64,000 nucleotides of DNA, from positions 1 through 64,000 of the forward strand of contig CAILBC010000020.1 of NCBI GenBank assembly GCA_903832325.1. Reading direction: 5' to 3'. Source of the DNA: an uncultured Sphingomonadales bacterium. GTDB taxonomy: Bacteria; Pseudomonadota; Alphaproteobacteria; Sphingomonadales; Sphingomonadaceae. The translations under genes and the position numbers were made by a program. Under the pieces are notes generated by a model. The model searched no databases, was not told where the DNA came from, and worked only from the letters and a program-made list of their open reading frames with translations. Position 1 is the stretch's first letter. Each line of letters begins with the position of its first letter. This document shows, in pieces, positions 8,397 through 16,855 of the stretch.

Positions 8397-10739
8397 ATGA
8401 GGGCACTTTTTCAATCCATGACGAGCTCGGTGAGCGTGACGGCAATCGTCCTCGCCCTGGGCGCGGCAAACCCTGCGTTGGCGGCCGATGCGCCGCCAGC
8501 CGAAGCGGCAGCCCCGACTGCGGGCGCCAGTGCGGGTGTTGCCGAAATCACCGTGACCGCGCAACGGCGCGAACAGAAATTGCAGGATGTCGGCCTGTCG
8601 ATCACCGCGATCGGCAGCAAAGACCTGCAAAAGATGGGCATTGTGACATCGAGCGATCTGTCAAAGGCCGCACCGGGCGTGTCGCTGGAATCGGCCAATG
8701 GCGGCGGTGTCAATGCCAACCTGTCGATCCGCGGGATTACCCAGACGGACTTTTCGCCCAACCAGGAATCGCCCAATTCGCTGTATCTCGACGACATCTA
8801 TCTGAGCTCGCCCAACGAAGGCGCGTTCACGCTCTATGACCTGAACCATGTCGAGGTGCTGCGCGGGCCGCAAGGTACGCTGTTTGGTCGTGCATCGTCG
8901 GGCGGTCTGGTCAACTTCTTGACCACGCGCCCCAGCAAGGACTGGAACGGCTATGCTGATGTCGGGTATTCGAGCTATAACGATGTCTATGCCGAAGCCG
9001 CAGTTGGCGGCCCGATTTCGGACACGGTGCGGTTTCGCCTGGCCGGCCGCGGCGAGCGCGCCGATGGCTATGTCCACAACGCGAGTGGCCCCAACGCCAT
9101 GGAAAAGCGGTTCTATGGCATTCGCGGCCAGATCGAAGCGGACCTGACGCCCGATTTCAACGCCCGGCTGGAAGTCAGCTATGACGCCAATCCCACGCAT
9201 CGCGATGGGAACTATGTGCTGTTTCCGACCCAGGGTGTGCCCGGCACCGGTGCGCAGCCGGTATTTCTGCCGTCGAACACCCCCTATGGCGGCCCCAGCG
9301 GCCCCTATGTGCTCAATCAAACGCCGTGGCACAGTTCGTTTAACGACCTGAACCGCCTGCAGAATCACCGTTTTTCGGCCAGCCTGTATCTGACCGCCAA
9401 TCTCGGTGCCGCCAAGGTCAGCTCGATCACCAACTACACCAAGTTTGGTTTCAGCTATGCGGAAGATTGCGATGGCACGCCGATCAATATCTGTAACTAT
9501 GGTTATAGCCAACAGCTCGACCAATTTTCTCAGGAACTGCGGCTCAACGGTAAGACTAACAACCTCGAATATACTTTGGGCGCTTTCTATTTGAAGACCC
9601 GGCAATCCGTGCCTCAGACTTTTGTCTATCCGGATTTTTCGGGTACAAATGTTGCCTATAACGTCTCGAATAATGTGTATCAGTCGGTTGATTCGTGGGC
9701 CGTGTTTGGCCAGACCGAATACAAGTTCACCGACCAGCTCAAGCTGACCGCGGGTGTTCGCTACACCCACGAGGTCAAGAGTTTTTCGTCCGTGGCTGTG
9801 TTCAACGAACTGGGCGGACTTTACACCGGTGGCCAAGCGATCACCACGCCAACCACGCTTTACAGCTTCTCCAGCGCAGGGGCCTTTGACATTCTGGGCA
9901 ACACGGCCGACGGCAGCCTTGCGCGTCATTCCGAAGGCCTTTGGACCGGCAAGATCCAGCTGGACTACAAGCCGGTGCGCGAAGTTCTGCTTTATGCCGG
10001 TGTGTCGCGCGGGGCAAAAGCGGCGGGTTACAACACCAACGTTGGTGGCTTCCTGCTGGCGGCGCAGACTCCGTTCCGCAGCGAATATCTTTATGCCTAC
10101 GAAGCTGGCGCGAAAAACCAGCTTCTCGACAACAAGCTGCGCCTGAACCTCAGCGGCTTCTACTATGAGTATCACCACTTCCAAGGCTATGCTTTCCAAG
10201 GCCTTCAGAGCGTGGTTGGCAATTACGACGGCCACTTTGTCGGTGGGGAATTCGAAATTGTCGTAGCTCCTGCACCTGATCTGGACATCAGTCTGTCGGG
10301 AACGCTGTTGCAAACCCGCCTACATGGCGCTCAATCGACGTATCAGCCTGCAGGCACGCTGAGCGACGAACAGGGGACCATGGCGCCGCATGAAACGATC
10401 TATGGGTCGATCACCAAGCGGTTCGAGCTGCCATTCGGCACGCTTTCAGCCACCTGGGACGGCAATTATGTCGGTTCGCGCTATGCGTCGATCGACAACA
10501 ATATCATGACCTATATCCCGGAGGCTTTCGAGCACAACGCGCGCCTGTCGCTCGACATAAAGGACAAGGGTCTGACGGTTGCGGTGTTCGTCAACAACAT
10601 CTCCAACAAGTACAAGGTGGTATTTGCCAACGACGCCACCACGGCCAATTCCTGGAACCCGTCGGCGGGCATAGGCTGGCAGCTGCGCAACTATGACAAG
10701 CCGCGCTGGGTCGGTTTTTCAATCCGCAAGACGTTCTGA
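8397..10739 (+). CDS. TonB-dependent outer-membrane receptor
   Basis: A 780-residue outer-membrane transporter. It has a signal peptide (about residues 1-29, ending ANPALA), a TonB-box region EITVTAQRREQ, a plug domain with ITAIG, LSIRGI and the RGPQGTLFGR motif, and a 22-strand-type barrel ending in RKTF. The terminal Phe is typical of barrel proteins. The ATG at 8397 follows AAGGAAAAG. It is 59 bp downstream of the monooxygenase and is probably cotranscribed. It belongs to the large sphingomonad group used for organic substrates rather than siderophores, so it most likely brings the cluster's substrate into the periplasm. Confidence 0.93.
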   Translation: MRALFQSMTSSVSVTAIVLALGAANPALAADAPPAEAAAPTAGASAGVAEITVTAQRREQKLQDVGLSITAIGSKDLQKMGIVTSSDLSKAAPGVSLESANGGGVNANLSIRGITQTDFSPNQESPNSLYLDDIYLSSPNEGAFTLYDLNHVEVLRGPQGTLFGRASSGGLVNFLTTRPSKDWNGYADVGYSSYNDVYAEAAVGGPISDTVRFRLAGRGERADGYVHNASGPNAMEKRFYGIRGQIEADLTPDFNARLEVSYDANPTHRDGNYVLFPTQGVPGTGAQPVFLPSNTPYGGPSGPYVLNQTPWHSSFNDLNRLQNHRFSASLYLTANLGAAKVSSITNYTKFGFSYAEDCDGTPINICNYGYSQQLDQFSQELRLNGKTNNLEYTLGAFYLKTRQSVPQTFVYPDFSGTNVAYNVSNNVYQSVDSWAVFGQTEYKFTDQLKLTAGVRYTHEVKSFSSVAVFNELGGLYTGGQAITTPTTLYSFSSAGAFDILGNTADGSLARHSEGLWTGKIQLDYKPVREVLLYAGVSRGAKAAGYNTNVGGFLLAAQTPFRSEYLYAYEAGAKNQLLDNKLRLNLSGFYYEYHHFQGYAFQGLQSVVGNYDGHFVGGEFEIVVAPAPDLDISLSGTLLQTRLHGAQSTYQPAGTLSDEQGTMAPHETIYGSITKRFELPFGTLSATWDGNYVGSRYASIDNNIMTYIPEAFEHNARLSLDIKDKGLTVAVFVNNISNKYKVVFANDATTANSWNPSAGIGWQLRNYDKPRWVGFSIRKTF

Positions 10740-10804
10740 TACCCTGTGTTCGCCCCGCCCGCCGCAATGGCGAGCGGGGCGACAGCAATCAAAAGAGACC
10801 TGAC

Positions 10805-12904
10805 TTGGCGCGCCCGAACAACAGGACATCCCGGTTTTCGATCGTTCTGGCGGCAACGGTGCTTGGCATGGCCAGCATCGCCTTTGCCGGCGCGGCAAGA
10901 CATGCTGTTGCCGATGGCGCATCGGACGCAGATTGGCCCGGGTTTGGTCGCACCCAGGGCGAACAGCATTACAGCCCGCTGGACCAGATCAACGAAACCA
11001 ATGTCGGGAAACTGGGGTTGGCCTGGTATGCCGATCTGGGCCCCGGCCCATCGATGACCGAACCAGTCGAAGCCGACGGCATCCTATATGTGGCCAACCG
11101 CCACGCCGAGATCCACGCCTTTGACGCCGCAACCGGCAAACAAGTGTGGGTGCATGACACCCACGCCGCCGAACGCGCAGGCGATCGCATGCGCGTTTCA
11201 TGGGGCACTCGCGGGATCGCCTGCTGGCAGGGCAAAGTCTATGTCGGCACCACCGACGGGCGACTGATCGCACTGAACGGGCGCAGCGGACGTCAGATCT
11301 GGTCGGTGCAGACGCTGCAACCCGGCGACATCCGCTATATCACCGGCGCTCCGCGCATTTTTGCGGGCAAAGTGATCATCGGCCACGGCGGCGCGGACTC
11401 CGGCCCGACGCGTGGCTATGTCACCACTTATGACGCGCAGACCGGCAAGCGCCTGTGGCGTTTTTTCACGGTTCCCGGACAGCCGGGCGTGGACAAGGAT
11501 CAGACCACGCGCATGGCGGCCAAAAGCTGGGCTGGCGAGTGGTGGAAAATGGGCGGCGGCGGCACGGTGTGGAACGCGATGGCCTATGATCAGGCCACCG
11601 ACACGGTGTTTCTGGGCACCGGCAATGGCTATCCTTGGAATTACCGCCTGCGCAGCAAGGGCAAGGGCGACAATCTGTTCCTCAGCTCGATCGTCGCGCT
11701 TGACGGCAAGACCGGGCGTTACAAATGGCATTACCAGACAAATCCGGCCGAAAGCTGGGATTACAACGCGGCGATGGATATCGAACTGGCCGATCTGAGG
11801 ATCGCCGGAAAACGCCAGCATGTGCTGATGACCGCGCCGAAGAACGGCTTTTTCTATGTGATCAACCGCGACACCGGCAAGCTGATCTCGGCAAAGCCCT
11901 TTGTCGACAAAATCACCTGGGCCAGCCGGATTGACGAAGCGACCGGCCGACCGGTCGAAAACCCCGGGGCACGGTTCCCGAACGGCACCAGCTTTGACAT
12001 GTGGCCCGGCTTTGTCGGCGCGCACAGCTGGCTGCCGATGGCGTTCAGCCCGAAAACCGGGCTGGTCTATCTGCCGACGATCGAAGCGGGCGTAACTTAC
12101 ACCGATGCCGGGCTCGACCTGCCGCACTGGACCCCGCCCAAGGGCAATATTGCTGATGGCGCAGTGCTGGCCGATTTCACCAATGCCGACAAACCCGATG
12201 CAGCGCGGCGCAGCTATCTTCAGGCCTATGATCCGGTAACCCGGCGCCGCGTGTGGCAGATCCCTGCCCCCGGCCCGATCAGCGGCGGCGTTGCGGCAAC
12301 CGCAGGCGGCCTGGTGTTCCAGGGTGATATCACCGGCAAGTTCATGGCCTTGTCTGCCGCCAGCGGCAAAGTGCTGTGGACCTTCAACGCCGGCAGCCCG
12401 GTGCTTGCCCCGCCGATCGTGTTTGCGCTGCACGGGCGCGAATATGTCAGTGTGGTCACCGGCAATGGCGCCAGTTTCGGCACCTATTCGTCGATCACGC
12501 CGCAATCGATCGATTACCGCACCCAGGGGCATCACGTGCTGACCTTTGCGCTTGGCGGCACCGCGGCACACGAACGCCCTGCGAATGATGCCCTGGCCCC
12601 GCCGGCCGATCCCGATTTTCGCCCCGATGCCGCGGCGATCGATCGAGGCAGCGCGATTTTCAACGTACGCTGCGCGCTTTGCCATGGGTACAACGTGACA
12701 GGCGCGGGCACCGCGCCCGATCTGCGCGCCTCTGAGGTGCCGCTTGATGCCGATGCCATGCGCGCCGTGGTCCGGCACGGCGCGCTGGTCAGCAATGGCA
12801 TGCCCAAATTCGGCGAATTGACCGACGCCGATGTCGATGATGTTCGCCAATATATCCGTAGCGCCGCACAGGCGTGGCGCAAAACTTCGCCCGCACCCCG
12901 CTGA
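10805..12904 (+). CDS. Secreted PQQ-dependent quinohaemoprotein alcohol dehydrogenase with C-terminal cytochrome c domain
   Basis: A 699-residue type-I quinohaemoprotein dehydrogenase. The N-terminus is a signal peptide (RFSIVLAATVLGMASIAFAG), starting at TTG 10805 with AAGAGA upstream. The beta-propeller has tryptophan-docking repeats (DAATGKQVWVHDT, DGKTGRYKWHYQ) and AESWDYNAAMD, where the Asp after Trp is the expected catalytic base. The haem motif is Cys623-Ala-Leu-Cys626-His627. Such enzymes oxidise alcohols or aldehydes in the periplasm and pass electrons via cytochrome c to the respiratory chain. The gap to the TonB receptor is 65 bp and to the transporter-P450 gene 20 bp. A similar protein is encoded at 16856. 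Confidence 0.92.
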   Translation: MARPNNRTSRFSIVLAATVLGMASIAFAGAARHAVADGASDADWPGFGRTQGEQHYSPLDQINETNVGKLGLAWYADLGPGPSMTEPVEADGILYVANRHAEIHAFDAATGKQVWVHDTHAAERAGDRMRVSWGTRGIACWQGKVYVGTTDGRLIALNGRSGRQIWSVQTLQPGDIRYITGAPRIFAGKVIIGHGGADSGPTRGYVTTYDAQTGKRLWRFFTVPGQPGVDKDQTTRMAAKSWAGEWWKMGGGGTVWNAMAYDQATDTVFLGTGNGYPWNYRLRSKGKGDNLFLSSIVALDGKTGRYKWHYQTNPAESWDYNAAMDIELADLRIAGKRQHVLMTAPKNGFFYVINRDTGKLISAKPFVDKITWASRIDEATGRPVENPGARFPNGTSFDMWPGFVGAHSWLPMAFSPKTGLVYLPTIEAGVTYTDAGLDLPHWTPPKGNIADGAVLADFTNADKPDAARRSYLQAYDPVTRRRVWQIPAPGPISGGVAATAGGLVFQGDITGKFMALSAASGKVLWTFNAGSPVLAPPIVFALHGREYVSVVTGNGASFGTYSSITPQSIDYRTQGHHVLTFALGGTAAHERPANDALAPPADPDFRPDAAAIDRGSAIFNVRCALCHGYNVTGAGTAPDLRASEVPLDADAMRAVVRHGALVSNGMPKFGELTDADVDDVRQYIRSAAQAWRKTSPAPR

Positions 12905-12924
12905 ACACGCAGGAAAGCTGACCC

Positions 12925-15408
12925 ATGTCCACTGTTGCCACGCCAGCCTCCAATCGCTTCGGGCTTCACCCCGGGGTCTTGCCCTCGGTGCTGATCGGCT
13001 CGGTCGGGATGTCACTGCCCAATGCGATTCCGGCCTATCTCGCCGCACTCGGGCTGGTGCGCCACCTGAATGAAAGCCAGACCGGGCTGGTGGCCATGGC
13101 CGATGTCGCGGGGATCACAATCGGTTCGTTCGGCTGCGCGGTGCTGCCCGACCTGGTCAAGCGACTGAACTGGCGCCGCACTGTCATGCTGGGCATGGCG
13201 CTGGCACTGCTTGCCAACCTGGTGTCGATTTTTGCGTCTTCGTTCGAAGCATTGCTGGTGCTGCGCCCGATTGCCGGGCTTGGCTGCGGCATGGCGATGG
13301 CGGTTGTCTATGCGGTCATGGCCGAAGGTGATGCCGCCCGCAACCTCGGCGTGTTTACCGTGGCGCAATTGGGCATCGGTTGGCTCGCCGTGCTGGCGAT
13401 GAGCGCAGTATCGGCGGAATATGGCGCGGTCGGCCTGTTCGGCCTGATCAGCACATCGGTGCTGGTGGCGCTGGGATGTGCCACACTGGTCCCGCCGGCA
13501 TCGACGCGGCGCAGCATGGCGGCGACGTCGGCAAAGCCGGCGCTCGGACGCGTGTCAGCGCTTGGCTGGGCCGGCATCGGATCGGTGGTGCTGTTCTATT
13601 GCGGCGTGGTCGCAGTCTATTCCTACCTTGTCTATATGGGCGCGGCCTGGGGCGTGAAGCAGGCCGTGGCCGACAGTTCCGCGGCCTATGTGCTGTTTGC
13701 CGGCATGTTCGGCGGGGCGGCGGCGGCGGTGATCGGGTCGCGCTTCGGATTTGTAAAACCGATGATCATCGGTTTTGCAGGGCTGCTGGTGGCCACTGCG
13801 GTCTTCTTCGTGGCGGCACCGGTGCAGGCGTTCATTCCGCTGGCGATGCTGTTCGGGTTTTGCTTCAGCTATGTGCTCAATTACCAGTTCGAGGCGGTGG
13901 TCACTGTCGATCCCACCAGCAGCACCGCGATGTTCGTCAATGTTGCCGCGCTGGTGGGCTTTTCAGCCGGTCCGGTGCTTGGTGGCGCGCTGGCGACAGG
14001 CGATTTCCGCGTGGTCAATGGCACCGCGCTGGTGTTGATGGCGCTGTCGATGGCGGTCGTGCTGTGGACGGTTGCACGCAGCCGCGCCAAGGACAAGCGC
14101 GCCACCGTGCCGGTTGAAATCGCCAACAAACTGGTCGATCCGCGCGCCTATGCCGAACTTGACGGGATCGAGGCGATTTTCAAGGACATGCGCGCCAACG
14201 ACCCCTTCCCCATGGCGCACCCGGACAAGTACGATCCGTTCTGGATCGCCACACGCTATGAAGACATTCAGGAAATCGAGCGCAATGCCGAGGTGTTTTC
14301 CAACGCCGCCGGATCGGTCATGCTGTTTGACCGCGCCTCGGTTGCATACAGCATCGACACTTTTGGCGAACCGAATGTCACCCGTTCAGCAGTCGAAGTT
14401 GACGGGCGCGAGCACAAGGATTTGCGCATGATCGCATTCCCGCGCTTCACGCCCAAGGCGATCAAGGATCTGGAAGACAGCATCCGTGTGCTGGCCCAAC
14501 GATCGGTTGCGGAAATGCGGGCCAAGGGCACGACCTGCAACTTTGCCCAGGATGTGGGCTGGGTCTATCCGTTGCGGGTGGTCATGGCGACACTGGGCCT
14601 GCCCGCAGAGGATGAAGGCTTTTTCCTGCACAACGCGCATATGCTGCACGCCGCCAACGATCCCGATATCAACACCAGCGGCAAAGATGCGACCAGCAAC
14701 GAAGCGATGCGCATGATCGATGAAGGTCTGAAGGACCTCCACGATTATTTTGAAGGCCGCACTGCGCAACTGCGCCAGCAACCCGATGACACGCTGACCA
14801 GCCTGATCGCCAATGCGCGGATCGATGGCGAATATCTGACACCGCGCCAGTTGCACGGCTATTACCTTATCGCCACCACCGCGGGCCACGATACGACTGC
14901 CTTTACCACCAGCATGTCGATGTGGGTGCTGGCGCAGCGCCCCGATCTGGTGGCGCGGCTCAAGGCCAATCCGGCAGACATTGCCCTGTTTGTCGAAGAA
15001 GCGATCCGCTGGGCCACCCCGGTCAAGAACTTCATGCGCACCGCGCTGGAAGATGCCGAAGTGGCGGGCAAAAAGATCCGCAAGGGCGATTGGATCATGC
15101 TGGCCTATCAAAGCGCCAACCGCGATGAATCGGTGTTTGAAGACCCGTTCACCTTCAACATCGATCGCAAGCGCATCCCCAGCCTGACCTTCGGCACCGG
15201 CCCGCACATCTGCCTGGGCCAGCATCTGGCGCGCATGGAAATGCGCGTGCTGTGGGAAGAATTGCTGCCGCTGATAACCGATGTGCGGTTGAACGGCACA
15301 CCGCGCCGGACGATTTCAAACTTTGTCTGCGGCCCCAAAGACGTGCCAATCGCCTATCGCTGGGAAGACGCAACCGCCACGCAAAGCCCGGAAACGGTAC
15401 TGGCCTGA
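12925..15408 (+). CDS. Fusion protein: 12-TM MFS transporter joined to a CYP108-like cytochrome P450
   Basis: One uninterrupted 827-residue frame. Residues 1-390 are an MFS permease with about twelve hydrophobic helices, the last (ALVLMALSMAVVLWTVARS) leaving the C-terminus in the cytoplasm. After the basic RAKDKR the P450 starts at once (about residue 393, ATVPVEIANKL). That start resembles the natural N-terminus of P450terp (CYP108), so the enzyme domain is complete. P450 landmarks are the I-helix AGHDTT (653-658), ExxR (Glu692-Arg695) and the haem loop FGTGPHICLG with Cys763. No in-frame stop or ribosome-binding site separates the halves; a GTG at codon 395 has AAGGA 13 bases upstream, too far to be convincing. 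It would couple uptake to hydroxylation. No ferredoxin or reductase gene is in the window. Confidence 0.92.
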   Translation: MSTVATPASNRFGLHPGVLPSVLIGSVGMSLPNAIPAYLAALGLVRHLNESQTGLVAMADVAGITIGSFGCAVLPDLVKRLNWRRTVMLGMALALLANLVSIFASSFEALLVLRPIAGLGCGMAMAVVYAVMAEGDAARNLGVFTVAQLGIGWLAVLAMSAVSAEYGAVGLFGLISTSVLVALGCATLVPPASTRRSMAATSAKPALGRVSALGWAGIGSVVLFYCGVVAVYSYLVYMGAAWGVKQAVADSSAAYVLFAGMFGGAAAAVIGSRFGFVKPMIIGFAGLLVATAVFFVAAPVQAFIPLAMLFGFCFSYVLNYQFEAVVTVDPTSSTAMFVNVAALVGFSAGPVLGGALATGDFRVVNGTALVLMALSMAVVLWTVARSRAKDKRATVPVEIANKLVDPRAYAELDGIEAIFKDMRANDPFPMAHPDKYDPFWIATRYEDIQEIERNAEVFSNAAGSVMLFDRASVAYSIDTFGEPNVTRSAVEVDGREHKDLRMIAFPRFTPKAIKDLEDSIRVLAQRSVAEMRAKGTTCNFAQDVGWVYPLRVVMATLGLPAEDEGFFLHNAHMLHAANDPDINTSGKDATSNEAMRMIDEGLKDLHDYFEGRTAQLRQQPDDTLTSLIANARIDGEYLTPRQLHGYYLIATTAGHDTTAFTTSMSMWVLAQRPDLVARLKANPADIALFVEEAIRWATPVKNFMRTALEDAEVAGKKIRKGDWIMLAYQSANRDESVFEDPFTFNIDRKRIPSLTFGTGPHICLGQHLARMEMRVLWEELLPLITDVRLNGTPRRTISNFVCGPKDVPIAYRWEDATATQSPETVLA

Positions 15409-15423
15409 CGGCTGAAACGAATG

Positions 15424-15457
15424 GCGCCCTGTGTTGTCTTGCGACAGCACAGGGCGC
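15424..15457. terminator. Bidirectional hairpin between convergent operons
   Basis: GCGCCCTGTG (15424-15433) pairs perfectly with CACAGGGCGC (15448-15457), with a further inner GTC/GAC pairing. It sits in the 88-bp space between the convergent P450-fusion gene and the GST gene, the expected place for a shared terminator. It lacks a long T-run. Confidence 0.6.
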
Positions 15458-15496
15458 AATCGATACTTGCCACCGGGTCCCGAACGGGCGCGGCGA

Positions 15497-16417
15497 TCAG
15501 GCCAAAATTTCTACTGAAAAGCCCAGACGCGGCACGTGCAGCACGGTTTCGCCAAGCAGGTCAGTCGTGCGCGCGATGCCGATTGCGGTCGGGCTGAGGC
15601 GGACGATCGTGCCCTCCATCCGCTCGATCGCATAGTCATCGGCACCCACCGTCACCCGCTGGCCCAGGGCAAAGGTCCCGGCACCATCTGCGGTATCACC
15701 AAGATCAACCGGCGAAGCGTCACGCGCAGCGTCGAGCGCATAAGCACCGCTGCGCGGTGTCACTGTCGGCGCAGCAAAGCCACCGACCCGTGCGATCCAT
15801 TCGACCACGCGCGGCCGCGCGTCCACCGGGGCGGCCACACGCGGGTTGGTGCGGGCAAAATTGATCACGTGGTAACAGGCCGCATCGGCCACGCTGAACG
15901 CATCGCCCGCAATCCAGGGGGCTGATGCCAGGGCGGTATCAACGAAGCCGAGAAACTGGCCGAACTGTTCAAATGCATTGGGTGCCAGCGCCCGCACCCG
16001 GTCAGGCGCAAAATCGGCGATCAGTTCGGTGCGATCCTTGATGAACGGTTCGGGCAGATGCGGCAGCATGTCGACAAACACCGACAGGATCGCCCAACGC
16101 GCCACGCGATGATCAACCCAATCGGCAATCATCCGCGCCGCGCCGGCCAGATGCGCCGGAAACACCGTCGGATCGGGCGCCAGTTGTTCCAGCCGTTCAA
16201 TGATCAGCGCGGAATCGCAATAGATATCGGCACCGATCTGCATCACCGGCATGCGCCTGTATCCGCCGGTCAGCGGGATCAGATCGGTCTTGGGCGGCAG
16301 CGCCGGAACTTCGACATCGCTCCAGTCGAGAGATTTGTAGGCCAGTACCCGCCGCACTTTTTCCGAATACATCGATCGCGGATTGCCATGCAGGATGATC
16401 TCGCCCGGCGCGCCCAT
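15497..16417 (-). CDS. Glutathione S-transferase-like protein with extra C-terminal domain
   Basis: A 306-residue protein. Residues 5-85 form a thioredoxin-fold GST N-terminal domain (ILHGNPRSMYSEKVRRVLAY, then the cis-Pro context GGYRRMPVMQIG and the Ser/Asp glutathione contact CDSALIIERLE). Residues 95-215 are the helical C-terminal domain. About 80 more residues follow that do not belong to a usual 200-230-residue GST. They are rich in beta-like segments (FALGQRVTVGADDYAIERM, VLHVPRLGFSVEILA). The gene starts one base after the RidA stop, so it is the last gene of the PQQ-RidA-GST operon. A role in detoxifying reactive intermediates is inference. Confidence 0.83.
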   Translation of the reverse strand: MGAPGEIILHGNPRSMYSEKVRRVLAYKSLDWSDVEVPALPPKTDLIPLTGGYRRMPVMQIGADIYCDSALIIERLEQLAPDPTVFPAHLAGAARMIADWVDHRVARWAILSVFVDMLPHLPEPFIKDRTELIADFAPDRVRALAPNAFEQFGQFLGFVDTALASAPWIAGDAFSVADAACYHVINFARTNPRVAAPVDARPRVVEWIARVGGFAAPTVTPRSGAYALDAARDASPVDLGDTADGAGTFALGQRVTVGADDYAIERMEGTIVRLSPTAIGIARTTDLLGETVLHVPRLGFSVEILA

Positions 16418-16418
16418 G

Positions 16419-16823
16419 TCAGGCCGCCTTGCCCGCGCCGACCACAGCAGTGGCCTTGACCTCGAACAGCAGCCCCGGCATCGCCAGGGCCGACACGCCG
16501 ACCGCCGTCCATGCGGGATAATCGCCGGGGAAATAGTCCTTTTTCACCGCAAACGCCTCTTTGGTGTCGTTGGGCATCAGCACGTGATAGCTGACCAATT
16601 CGACCACGTCGGCCAGGCTCGCCCCGGCAGCTTCGAGCACGACTTTCAGGCTTTTGTAGGCAAGGTGCATCTGCTCTTCGACGCCATCGGGGATCGAGCC
16701 GTCAGCCCTGATCCCCGCCTGTCCGGATGCCCAAACCGTATCGCCCACGCGGATCGCGGGCGCGAACTGCATCACTTCGTATTTGCGCTCGTATCCGGCA
16801 GGAATGATCACTTGTTTGGTCAT
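16419..16823 (-). CDS. RidA/YjgF family protein
   Basis: A 134-residue RidA-superfamily protein with ASGQAG near residue 33, followed by the helix EQMHLAYKSLKVVLEAAGASLADVV (given here in two parts: EQMHLAYKSLKVV and LEAAGASLADVV) and a C-terminal MPGLLFEVKATAVV strand. Classical RidA enzymes hydrolyse reactive enamines and imines. The conserved Arg in the last part (IEVEAIA context) is not evident here, so this may be one of the other Rid subfamilies found in catabolic operons. The ATG at 16823 has AAAGG upstream. It lies 32 bp downstream of the PQQ dehydrogenase and abuts the GST gene. Confidence 0.85.
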   Translation of the reverse strand: MTKQVIIPAGYERKYEVMQFAPAIRVGDTVWASGQAGIRADGSIPDGVEEQMHLAYKSLKVVLEAAGASLADVVELVSYHVLMPNDTKEAFAVKKDYFPGDYPAWTAVGVSALAMPGLLFEVKATAVVGAGKAA

Positions 16824-16855
16824 GGTCGGGCCTTTGTCTGAAAAAATTGACGGCG

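Noticed and set aside
8661..10313. Minus-strand open frame of 550 codons opposite the TonB receptor
   Set aside because: Mirror of a confident barrel gene; no family features.
11198..13048. Minus-strand open frame of 616 codons across the PQQ gene and the start of the fusion gene
   Set aside because: Antisense composition and no motif; it crosses a real operon junction.
14107..15408. P450 as a separate protein starting at an internal GTG (codon 395)
   Set aside because: AAGGA is 13 bases upstream, too far, and no stop codon ends the MFS part, so the fused protein must be made in any case.
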